Of a stretch of DNA of 59,072 nucleotides, positions 7,603-15,564 are shown piece after piece. Position numbers and translations under genes: made by a program. Under the pieces are notes generated by a model. The model was not told the origin of the DNA and searched no databases. It saw nothing but the letters and a program-made list of their open reading frames with translations. Numbering within the stretch: the stretch's first letter is position 1; each line of letters begins with the position of its first letter. The DNA is from Serpens sp964410065 (GTDB taxonomy: Bacteria > Pseudomonadota > Gammaproteobacteria > Pseudomonadales > Pseudomonadaceae), in assembly GCA_964410065.1 (NCBI GenBank), contig CAYPFO010000016.1, positions 1-59,072 on the forward strand. Direction: 5' to 3'.

Positions 7603-9024
7603 TCACTTCTGGCGAATCTTCTCAACAATCGCCGTGGTCGAGCTGTTTGCCACCAACCCCAGCACGCGTACCTCACCACCATAAGCCTTAACGATTTCCG
7701 CCCCGACTACACCTTCAATGCCGTAGTCGCCACCCTTGACCAACACGTCGGGCTTGAGTTGCTCAAGCAGGCGCTCCGGAGTGTCCTCGGCAAAGCTGAT
7801 GACCCAATCCACGGCGCCAAGACCGGCTAGCACCGCCATACGCCGATCCACCGTATTGATTGGCCGTCCTAGGCCTTTCAAACGGGTTACCGAAGCGTCG
7901 TCGTTAACCGCGACGATAAGTCGATCGCCTTGGGCGCGGGCCTGTTCCAGATAGGTCACATGGCCCGCATGGAGAATGTCGAAGCAGCCGTTGGTGAAGA
8001 CGATCTTCTCGCCTTGGGCGCGGGCATCGTCGATGGCCAGTTGCAGTTGCTCCAGCCCCAGCACGCCACGCTCGGAGCCCGCCTCACGCTGGATGGCGCG
8101 ACGCAGTTCCGGCGCGCTGATCGCCGCCGTACCCAGCTTGCCAACCACGATGCCGGCCGCCAGATTGGCCAGCCCCACCGCCTCCGGTAATTCCTCTCCC
8201 GCCGCCAGAGCAGCAGCCAGGGTGGAGATCACCGTGTCGCCTGCCCCAGTGACATCGAACACCTCGCGGGCACGGGCCGGCAGATGCAGGGCTGGGTGTT
8301 CGGGGCGCAACAACGTCATGCCATGCTCGCCCCGGGTAACCAGCAGCGCACCTAGCTGCAGCTCAGCCATCAGCTGCGCACCCTTGCTGACCAGCTCAGC
8401 CTCACCGGCACAGCGGCCGACAATGGTTTCAAACTCAGCGAAGTTAGGGGTTATGAGACTGGCACCACGGTAAATGGAAAAATCCTTGCCCTTGGGGTCG
8501 GCCAGCACCGGGATACCGCGCGCCCGTGCGGCCTGGATCAGCACCTGGTGGTTTTGCAACGCCCCCTTACCATAGTCCGAGAGCACCAACACCTTGACCC
8601 CGGCCAGCAATTGCTCGACCTGCGCGGCCAAGGCGGCAGTGTCCGTGGCAAAAGGCTCTTCAAAATCCATGCGCAGCAGTTGCTGGCTGCGGCTCATCAC
8701 CCGCAGCTTGACGATGGTCGGCTGCGTATCAATTTGCTGGAAATGAGTTTCGACCCCCGCCGCTATCAGGCTCTGACCGAGGCTTTGTGCCGCCTCATCC
8801 GCGCCGGTCACGCCGACCAGCAGCACAGGGGCACCCAAGGCGGCGATGTTCAGTGCCACGTTGGCCGCGCCGCCGGGACGATCTTCCCGATGCTCGACCT
8901 TGACCACCGGCACCGGCGCCTCGGGAGAAATCCGCGAGGTACCACCATGCCAGTAACGGTCGAGCATGACATCACCGACCACCAGTACGGGGGCCTGGTC
9001 GAAACGGGGCATGGACAGCTGCAT
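7603..9024 (-). CDS. hldE: Bifunctional heptose 7-phosphate kinase / heptose 1-phosphate adenylyltransferase
   Basis: 473 residues, the usual HldE (RfaE) length. The N-terminal ribokinase-fold domain has GGAANVALNIAALG and the anion-hole/catalytic motif DVTGAGDTVIS; the C-terminal nucleotidyltransferase domain has TNGCFDILHAGHVTYLEQAR with the HxGH motif. It makes ADP-D-glycero-beta-D-manno-heptose (with GmhA/GmhB, and HldD for epimerisation), the donor for WaaC and WaaF encoded in the same cluster. The minus-strand ATG at 9024 follows an in-frame family start (MQLSMPRFDQAPVLVVGDVM). It lies 79 nt downstream of msbA and converges on the Nudix-like gene. Confidence 0.98.
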   Translation of the reverse strand: MQLSMPRFDQAPVLVVGDVMLDRYWHGGTSRISPEAPVPVVKVEHREDRPGGAANVALNIAALGAPVLLVGVTGADEAAQSLGQSLIAAGVETHFQQIDTQPTIVKLRVMSRSQQLLRMDFEEPFATDTAALAAQVEQLLAGVKVLVLSDYGKGALQNHQVLIQAARARGIPVLADPKGKDFSIYRGASLITPNFAEFETIVGRCAGEAELVSKGAQLMAELQLGALLVTRGEHGMTLLRPEHPALHLPARAREVFDVTGAGDTVISTLAAALAAGEELPEAVGLANLAAGIVVGKLGTAAISAPELRRAIQREAGSERGVLGLEQLQLAIDDARAQGEKIVFTNGCFDILHAGHVTYLEQARAQGDRLIVAVNDDASVTRLKGLGRPINTVDRRMAVLAGLGAVDWVISFAEDTPERLLEQLKPDVLVKGGDYGIEGVVGAEIVKAYGGEVRVLGLVANSSTTAIVEKIRQK

Positions 9025-9103
9025 GGAAACTCCGGATGGCGCTGAAAAATGCCGCGAATTCTAACACAGCATGCAGACAGCCTTGCTTGTTATGCACACG
9101 CCT

Positions 9104-10912
9104 TTACGATTCCTGAACTCCCGGCTCGTCTTGGAACTGATGGGAATGCAGCCGCGCGTAGTAACCGTTCTGAACCAATAGCTCGGCATGGCTGCCGCGC
9201 TCGACGATACGCCCCTGATCCATGACCAAGATCAGATCGGCCTTCTCGATGGTGGACAGACGGTGAGCGATCACCAAAGTGGTCCGTCCGCTCATGACCT
9301 TATCCAGCGCCGCCTGGATATGGCGCTCGGATTCGGTATCCAGTGCCGAGGTCGCCTCATCGAGAATCAGTACCGGAGCATTTTTCAGCAACGCGCGTGC
9401 TATCGCCAAACGCTGACGCTGGCCGCCAGAGAGCAAGACGCCGTTTTCACCCACCTGGGTGTCAAAGCCCTGCGGCAACTGATCAATGAATTCCTTGGCA
9501 TAAGCCGCTTCCGCTGCCGCCTCGATCTGCTCACGCGGCGCTCCAGCGAGATCGCCATAGGCGATATTCTCGGCCACCGAACCGTTGAACAGGGTCACCT
9601 GCTGAGTAACCAGGGCGATATGCCGGCGCAGATTGCGCAGCTTGTAGTCTTCGACCGGCACTTCGTCGAGCAGGATCTGACCATCCTCATGCTGGTAAAA
9701 GCGTGGAATCAGGTTGGCCAGCGTCGACTTGCCACTGCCGGAGCGCCCCACCAGTGCAACCATCTGCCCAGGCTCGGCAATGAAATTGATATTGCTGAGC
9801 ACAGGTTTTTCGCTGCCTGCATAGCGGAAATTGAGATGGCGCACTTCAAGACGCCCCGCCACGCGATCACGCTCGATGCTGCCCTGATCGGGCTCGGACG
9901 ATTCGTCGAGCTGCTCGAAAATACTTTCAGCTCCAGCCAAGCCTTTCTGAATCGTTGAACTTACTTCCGAGAGCTGGCGTATCGGCTTGGGCAACAAGCC
10001 GGCCGCGGTTATGTATGCAACCAGATCACCGGCTGTAGCATCACCGCGCAATAATAAAACCAGGAACAGCAGCACCGACATGCCGGTGTAGGTCACCAGC
10101 TGCAAGGTCGGGGTATAGATGGCATTCGTACGCGTCATGCGCAACTGTCGCTGCGTATTATTGGCGCTGGCATCCACGAAGCGTTGGGTTTCGTAGGTTT
10201 CGCCCCCGAAACTGCGCACCACCCGGTATCCCTGGATGGTCTCTGAGGCCACATGGGTGACGTCACCCATCGCCACCTGGATGCGCTTGCTCTGCTTGCG
10301 GAATTTTTTGCCGGCACTCCCCACGATCAACGCGATGACCGGCAAGATGGCCAGCATCACCAAGGTCAGCCTCCAGTTCATCCATAACAGATAGGAGAAC
10401 AGGAAAATCACTGTTAGCCCTTCTCGAATGATGATCTTGATCGCCTCAGTTGCTGCTCCGGTGACCATTGTTACGTTGTAGGTGATCCGCGAAATCAGAT
10501 GCCCAGAATTGTTTTCGTCAAAGTAGCGATTGGGCAAGCTCAACAGGCTGCCGAACAAGGCAACGCGAAGATCGTGGACCAGCCCCAGGGAAACCTTGGC
10601 TAAAAAGTAGCTACCCAGGAACGAGCCAATCCCCTGCCAGGCCGCAATCGCCACGATCAGCAATGGTACTAACTGCAGCAGCTTGAAATCCTGTAGGAAG
10701 GCCACGTCCGGAAACATCGCTGCCTCGGGGTTGCCCAGCCCATCGACGAAATACTTGAGGATCCCTGCCAGCATCGGTTGGCTAGACGCGAAGATGATGT
10801 AGCCGAGGATGCTTAGCGCAAAGTAGCCGATGTAGGGCTTCACGTAGCTGAGCAGACGGAGGTAAATTTTTAGGCTCGAAGTATTGGCCGCACCGGAGCT
10901 AACGCTACTCAT
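9104..10912 (-). CDS. msbA: Lipid A export ATP-binding/permease MsbA
   Basis: 602 residues, a half-transporter. The N-terminal transmembrane domain has six hydrophobic segments (about residues 25-310, for example IGYFALSILGYIIFASS and LTVIFLFSYLLW). The C-terminal ABC domain has Walker A GRSGSGKST, signature LSGGQRQR, Walker B LILDEATSALD and switch VIAHRLSTIEKAD. It flips lipid A-core across the inner membrane. The start MSSVSSGAANTSS at 10912 is chosen over a longer frame reaching 11014, because it overlaps the waaL-like stop as ATGA (10909-10912). The overlap with the ligase gene fits a shared transcript for LPS export and ligation. Confidence 0.96.
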   Translation of the reverse strand: MSSVSSGAANTSSLKIYLRLLSYVKPYIGYFALSILGYIIFASSQPMLAGILKYFVDGLGNPEAAMFPDVAFLQDFKLLQLVPLLIVAIAAWQGIGSFLGSYFLAKVSLGLVHDLRVALFGSLLSLPNRYFDENNSGHLISRITYNVTMVTGAATEAIKIIIREGLTVIFLFSYLLWMNWRLTLVMLAILPVIALIVGSAGKKFRKQSKRIQVAMGDVTHVASETIQGYRVVRSFGGETYETQRFVDASANNTQRQLRMTRTNAIYTPTLQLVTYTGMSVLLFLVLLLRGDATAGDLVAYITAAGLLPKPIRQLSEVSSTIQKGLAGAESIFEQLDESSEPDQGSIERDRVAGRLEVRHLNFRYAGSEKPVLSNINFIAEPGQMVALVGRSGSGKSTLANLIPRFYQHEDGQILLDEVPVEDYKLRNLRRHIALVTQQVTLFNGSVAENIAYGDLAGAPREQIEAAAEAAYAKEFIDQLPQGFDTQVGENGVLLSGGQRQRLAIARALLKNAPVLILDEATSALDTESERHIQAALDKVMSGRTTLVIAHRLSTIEKADLILVMDQGRIVERGSHAELLVQNGYYARLHSHQFQDEPGVQES

Positions 10913-12171
10913 GTATTGATCCCTAAATGTGGCTGGTAGCAAAGCGGTTCTGCCTGGCGGGCAAACGATCTCAGTCCCAAAGTTAGGGCCACTGGCAACC
11001 AAGTCAAGAACCATTCTGGCCGTGGAGTATCCCAGAGATTGGCTCCATCAAACAGGAGAGCACAACTACTGAAAATTAGCATGCCTAAAACGGCCCCACC
11101 CAAACGACTCGTCCGTGCTTTCCATGTCACGTTCAGACACCAGCCCCAGAGAAATAACCAGGCAAGCAGACCCGGCATACCTAGCTCGAGCGCTACATGT
11201 GTAAGCAAGTTATGGCTATGGTCAAATGTAATCCCCGAGGAGACTATAGAAATTCTATAGTCTCCTCCCAGACCAACACCCAGCCAAGGATTATCTAAGA
11301 TCATCTGTAAGGACGCAATAAATATTTCAGGCCTATAAGATGCACCTCGAGCCGTAATGAGCGTTTCGAATTGCCAATACCCAATTGCAACACCAAATAG
11401 CAGAAGAACACTTAACGCCCAAACGAACCGATTATTTCGCCATAAAGGAAGTAGGAAAACCACCGCTAGCATAGCAGCCCAAAGACCGCGACTTTGCGTC
11501 ATCACTAAGAAAGCAAGCATCACTACAAGACTTAAACCCCATATTAAACGGGCAGCAAATCCCCGCGGGGGCAACAACAAAAGCCAGATAGCTGCAAGCC
11601 CGGTTACATAACCACCCAAAATGGGATGGTTTAGTAAACCGATGCCTATAAGCCTCCAATGCCAAGGCTTTCCCTCCCAGCCATAGCCCTGCACTAAGGC
11701 AACCAGCGCAGCTAATGCCAAACAGCCCCCTGCGACTTGCAAAACAACAATATAGGACTCAGGCCGCTTACCTGACACCAAAACGAACCCGCTTAAAAAA
11801 AAGACAACATAAAGAATGCGTTTAGCTTCTCGTAACGGTTCTAAAGCGTTAGTCCAGAGCGTACTCAAAGCTGCCCAAAATGTCAGAAAAAAAAGCACTG
11901 ACAAAGCCACCCTATTATTAACCCAAAGCGAAACCAAAAGCTTCTTGGAAAAGATAGAAACAACTATTGCAGGCAACCACAAAAAAACCACTAAACCTTG
12001 TTGGTAAGCCTTATTACTGGAAGCCCATGCAATCCCTAGCAAGAACCATAGCACGCCTGGCAACAACCAAGCATGCACAGGCAAAAAACGGCCATAGACT
12101 GGCAAATTCAAGTAACTTCTCCTATTAAAATTCACAATCAACACCAACAACCATAACGGCATTAAGGCCAA
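10909..12171 (-). CDS. waaL: O-antigen ligase family protein (WaaL/Wzy-C type)
   Basis: 420 residues, very hydrophobic, with roughly 11-12 predicted membrane segments. The large periplasmic loop before the C-terminal helices contains FDHSHNLLTHVALELGMPGL (about residues 315-335), the His-containing motif of the Wzy_C/WaaL superfamily. WaaL would transfer undecaprenyl-linked O-antigen to lipid A-core on the periplasmic side. A Wzy polymerase cannot be excluded by sequence, but location between msbA and core glycosyltransferases is that of waaL in Pseudomonas. Base composition is visibly more AT-rich upstream of about 11.0 kb than in msbA, as usual for this variable gene. The stop overlaps the msbA start. 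Confidence 0.8.
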   Translation of the reverse strand: MALMPLWLLVLIVNFNRRSYLNLPVYGRFLPVHAWLLPGVLWFLLGIAWASSNKAYQQGLVVFLWLPAIVVSIFSKKLLVSLWVNNRVALSVLFFLTFWAALSTLWTNALEPLREAKRILYVVFFLSGFVLVSGKRPESYIVVLQVAGGCLALAALVALVQGYGWEGKPWHWRLIGIGLLNHPILGGYVTGLAAIWLLLLPPRGFAARLIWGLSLVVMLAFLVMTQSRGLWAAMLAVVFLLPLWRNNRFVWALSVLLLFGVAIGYWQFETLITARGASYRPEIFIASLQMILDNPWLGVGLGGDYRISIVSSGITFDHSHNLLTHVALELGMPGLLAWLFLWGWCLNVTWKARTSRLGGAVLGMLIFSSCALLFDGANLWDTPRPEWFLTWLPVALTLGLRSFARQAEPLCYQPHLGINT

Positions 12172-12558
12172 ACATTACCAACCACTATTGCCGCAGTTTT
12201 AATTCAATTATCGCCCAAGGGAAAATTTTCCTACCACAGCGCTTGCATCTGGAAGTGGAATGGTCTTGATGCATAGCTTGCCTGCAATCTGCCCTCCGCT
12301 CAATAAACAGATGGCGAAACACAGCCTGCCCGCCTCAGGCGGAACTGATTCCACGTGACCATAAGCCGCCGGCCCCTCCGCGTAACGGGCGGCGTGGCTG
12401 TGCAAGCATTTCCGACTAACAGCCAGCCGGGCTGTCGGGCTGTCGGGCTTGGCCGCTGATTTTTTGTCCTAGCTGAGAATACGAGCAGTTGCTATGATTA
12501 TAATTAGAAATAGAATTTTTAGCTATTGATGTCATGCGCAATATAGCTCGTTGCTATA
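12172..12558. other. Divergent intergenic region with GC-rich island
   Basis: This 387-bp spacer separates the minus-strand waaL-like gene from a plus-strand glycosyltransferase. About 12230-12460 is much more GC-rich than the AT-rich sequence on both sides. It ends with a tandem GGGCTGTC GGGCTGTC (12429-12446) that can pair with the preceding ACAGCC (12419-12424). A 65-codon minus-strand frame at 12208-12405 has no ribosome-binding site or recognisable homology and is not called. The AT-rich tail 12480-12558 probably holds promoters. It may be a relic of an insertion or an old gene. Confidence 0.5.
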
Positions 12559-13587
12559 TTGGCAAAGCCACAACAATCGCGAGTTATAAAACCACATGAG
12601 CATCGATCATTGAAGAATATTAGCGTAATTTTACCAGTCTATAATTCTGCACAACACTTGCCGCAAACACTAGATTCAATCCTAGCCCAAACATTACAAG
12701 CAGACCAAATTATTGTCATCAACGACGGATCTACCGACCAATCACTTGAATTAATTTACAATTACCAAAGAAAGGAGCAACGGATTCAAATAATTGACCA
12801 GCCCAACGGAGGTGTTTCCAAGGCTCGAAATCGTGGATTGGAAATCTGTCAGGGGGAATTGATTGCACTGATGGATTCGGACGACATTTGCCTGCCCACT
12901 CGTTTCGAGGAACAATCTAAAATCCTCAAAGATCTGAAAGCCGACATCTGCGGAAGTTGGGTGGAGAAATTTGGAGATAAAAATCGAATCAGCAAATACC
13001 CCAAAAAAAGCTCACTTATAAAATGGAATTATATTTTTTTGGGCCGCACTATAGCCAACCCAACTTGCATGCTTCGACGCAGCATAATTGACAGCACTCG
13101 CTACGCCGAGGATTTATTTTTTGCAGAAGATTATTGCTTCTTCTTGGAGCTCTTAATTAAAAACCCAGAAGCAAAAATAACAAACATTCAAAAAACACTC
13201 CTTCGCTATAGAACTCACCCACAACAAGCAACTCAGCGATTAAAATCGCAGAATATTGAAAATATCACCAATATCCATAAAAGATTATTACCTTCACACT
13301 CATTGTTAGATTTGGAGCAGCTTATTCCTCTTCACATTAAAATTTGGGCTCTTGACGAACCTTTATGCGAAAGCGAATTAATATCATACCTACCCTTCAT
13401 GACCTTCCTCACTGAATGGCTCAGCAGAGAAGGTAAATCACCCGAACCAGCATCTGCGTTCTGGCAAAGACTTATTAATAAGCACTCCTCATTAAGTTCA
13501 AAAGAGCAGGACTTGATCAGAAGAAGCTCAATTCCTTTCGCTGCAACATGGAAATCAAAAATAGAGAATTTTTTTAATATTTTTTAA
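12559..13587 (+). CDS. Glycosyltransferase family 2 protein
   Basis: 342 residues if the TTG at 12559 is used. GT-A fold: ISVILPVYNSAQHLPQTLDS (nucleotide-sugar site), VINDGSTDQS, GGVSKARNRG, and the metal-binding ALMDSDDICLPTRFEEQ. No ATG is in frame; TTG 12559 and TTG 12610 (giving KNISVILPVYN directly) are the candidates, and neither has a strong ribosome-binding site. The gene is strikingly AT-rich (Lys/Ile/Asn-rich C-terminus ending in FFNIF) and points against all its LPS neighbours, suggesting separate acquisition. It probably adds a sugar to outer core or O-antigen; donor and acceptor are unknown. Confidence 0.8.
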   Translation: MAKPQQSRVIKPHEHRSLKNISVILPVYNSAQHLPQTLDSILAQTLQADQIIVINDGSTDQSLELIYNYQRKEQRIQIIDQPNGGVSKARNRGLEICQGELIALMDSDDICLPTRFEEQSKILKDLKADICGSWVEKFGDKNRISKYPKKSSLIKWNYIFLGRTIANPTCMLRRSIIDSTRYAEDLFFAEDYCFFLELLIKNPEAKITNIQKTLLRYRTHPQQATQRLKSQNIENITNIHKRLLPSHSLLDLEQLIPLHIKIWALDEPLCESELISYLPFMTFLTEWLSREGKSPEPASAFWQRLINKHSSLSSKEQDLIRRSSIPFAATWKSKIENFFNIF

Positions 13588-13605
13588 AGAAACTTTATAT
13601 TCAAT

Positions 13606-13631
13606 GCGCACCAAGCAGGCAAGCTTGGCGC
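13606..13631. terminator. Hairpin between convergent glycosyltransferase genes
   Basis: Imperfect inverted repeat: GCG..CCAAGC pairs with GCTTGGCGC around a short loop. It lies between the plus-strand GT2 stop (13587) and the minus-strand GT stop (13664). There is no clean U-run directly after it on either strand, so terminator function is tentative. Confidence 0.4.
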
Positions 13632-13663
13632 TACTTAATAATCAAAATTTTATTATTGATACT

Positions 13664-14620
13664 TCAAAAAAAAGCATCATAAAATTTTCTCCACCACTTT
13701 CTAGAAGGAGTTGAAACAGAAGGCCACGGCCGACGCAACTCCGCCACCAGCTGCTGGGCAAGGTGAGCAAACGTCAATCGCTCCACTACAAATTTTTTGC
13801 CCGACGTCGCCAGCCTTTCCACTTCTACTGGATTACACCGCAACCATTTCAAATGTTGGCGTAACTCCTCCAGCGAGGAGTACAACAGTAGGTGCTCACC
13901 ATCCTTCAGGCCTATGGCACCCTCCTCTTCCCCTTGGCGCCATGCTAACAACACACAGCCACATGCCATGGCTTCAAAGTTTTTTGCCATGTACTCTTCC
14001 AAACCTACATCCGCACTTACAAAATAGCGAATACGATTCAGAGTACCTCGATAGGCATCACCAGGGTCGGTACGCAGCAACTGCAAAGACTCACATGCAG
14101 CCAGATTCTCGAGGAAAGTTTTTCGCCCCGCATAAGCGCTGCTGGCTGTACGCCCAATAAAACCCAACTCGATATCTCGTTCCCGATGCTCGTCAAAAAG
14201 AATCTTTGGATCGTAACCCTTAGGAATAAAGGCTACAGCAAAGCCCTCTTCTTTCAGACGTCGCGCTACGGAGGCACCAGTTACCACAATCTTCGCATTG
14301 GGCAAGGCCCGATAGAATCTACTAAACTTCCCACGCCAGCGCGAATAAGGAATATAGTTCTGGCAGGCATCCTCCTCATAAACCATCAGTCCTCTAAGAC
14401 CACTCAGGTATCCTGCCTGCTTATAAACATGCTTGAAATTCAAATCAACCAAGACCCGCTCATACAACTCCCACTGCACATCCTTTAATGAGACACGCAA
14501 ATTGCGTTGAGCAAGCTTATCTAGAACTCGAATATCCAGATCAAGATGGACTGACAACTGCTCATACAAACTTGTAAAATCTGGACTTCGACAACTTGAA
14601 GTCAGCACAAGAACTTTCAT
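13664..14620 (-). CDS. Glycosyltransferase (CgeB / Glyco_trans_1_2-like)
   Basis: 318 residues. The C-terminal half shows the GT-B nucleotide-sugar pattern of the PF13524 type: FIGRTASSAYAGRKTFLE, then GLEEYMAKNFEAMACGCVLL and DGEHLLLYSSLEELRQHL. The N-terminal half (MKVLVLTSSC) has no readable motif. It overlaps the upstream GT2 gene by ATGA (14617-14620), so the two are translated together. Its place in the LPS core cluster implies a core or outer-core sugar transferase; the sugar is unknown. I do not recognise a specific P. aeruginosa counterpart. Confidence 0.7.
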   Translation of the reverse strand: MKVLVLTSSCRSPDFTSLYEQLSVHLDLDIRVLDKLAQRNLRVSLKDVQWELYERVLVDLNFKHVYKQAGYLSGLRGLMVYEEDACQNYIPYSRWRGKFSRFYRALPNAKIVVTGASVARRLKEEGFAVAFIPKGYDPKILFDEHRERDIELGFIGRTASSAYAGRKTFLENLAACESLQLLRTDPGDAYRGTLNRIRYFVSADVGLEEYMAKNFEAMACGCVLLAWRQGEEEGAIGLKDGEHLLLYSSLEELRQHLKWLRCNPVEVERLATSGKKFVVERLTFAHLAQQLVAELRRPWPSVSTPSRKWWRKFYDAFF

Positions 14621-15543
14621 TTAATCAATAGTCTCAAAAACTTACGCACATACGAGCCCCTGGCTAGAATACGCCAATCTTTTTTTAGGGCTAAAAAAAA
14701 GTACTTCCTAGCAGCGTCAACATCGCCTGCGTTATGAGCACTACGTAGCAGCGATAAGCAGCGCTGAACATAGAATGCTTTCTTTAGAAATTGAAACTGA
14801 CCACCAAGCCGTTGAGGGGAAAAAACCTCATCAACTAACGCAAGCCCCCCCGCTTTAGCATGGGAGAACTGATGGCGCAGACTATCATCGTGCTTATTAA
14901 TAATTGCCATCGGTTTAGCTAAAATCGTGCAATGATAATTAGCCAGTACCTGGCTGAAAACAGGAATGTCCTCAGCACTACGAAACTGTTCAGGATAGTT
15001 ACCCTGTGCAAAAACATCGCGATGCATGGCGCAAGCGCCGTTCGATAAGGCAATGCGTTTATCTAATAAGTAATCGCGTAAACGCGTTACAGGATCTGAC
15101 GAAAGAGCGCCAGGCAAATGCTCACGGCTTTTTCCGTCCTCCGACACCGCGCGATGGCCACCGATCACCATACGACTTTCAGGATTTTCATCCAGGTGTT
15201 GCTTGAACGCAGACAAAGCCCCCGGTGCCATCTCATCATCCGCATCCAGGAAAATAAGATATTCACCTTTAGCTTCATCTATGCCGCGATTTCGTACCGA
15301 TGCTAGACCACCGTTCTCCTTTCGAATTGCCCGAAAACGTCCCTCATGCGCAACCAGAAGCTTTTCAATAATCTCCGGCGTGCTGTCTATCGAGCCATCA
15401 TCGATCACAATCAACTCAGCCGCAATTTCGTGCAGTTGCGCCATCACTGACTCAATGGCCCGCGGCAAAGTTTTCGCATAGTTGTATGCGGGGATAATTA
15501 CACTTATCAGCAAGCCATTATCAGTCTGATTTTCTACTACCAT
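14617..15543 (-). CDS. Glycosyltransferase family 2 (possibly a WapR-type core rhamnosyltransferase)
   Basis: 308 residues, GT-A fold: LISVIIPAYNYAKTLPRAIE, LIVIDDGSIDSTPE, GGLASVRNRGIDEAKGEYLI and the metal-binding FLDADDEMAPGAL, then SAEDIPVFSQVLANYHC in the acceptor half. The length and N-terminus recall P. aeruginosa WapR (PA5000), which adds the rhamnose that accepts O-antigen; this is an analogy from memory and position, not an alignment. Start ATG at 15543; the stop overlaps the following glycosyltransferase start. It is less AT-rich than the plus-strand GT2. Confidence 0.72.
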   Translation of the reverse strand: MVVENQTDNGLLISVIIPAYNYAKTLPRAIESVMAQLHEIAAELIVIDDGSIDSTPEIIEKLLVAHEGRFRAIRKENGGLASVRNRGIDEAKGEYLIFLDADDEMAPGALSAFKQHLDENPESRMVIGGHRAVSEDGKSREHLPGALSSDPVTRLRDYLLDKRIALSNGACAMHRDVFAQGNYPEQFRSAEDIPVFSQVLANYHCTILAKPMAIINKHDDSLRHQFSHAKAGGLALVDEVFSPQRLGGQFQFLKKAFYVQRCLSLLRSAHNAGDVDAARKYFFLALKKDWRILARGSYVRKFLRLLIK

Positions 15544-15564
15544 ATCAATACCCAGGCATCGCCT

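Noticed and set aside
12208..12405. 65-codon minus-strand frame in the GC-rich island
   Set aside because: No ribosome-binding site, no recognisable homology; kept only as part of the described spacer.
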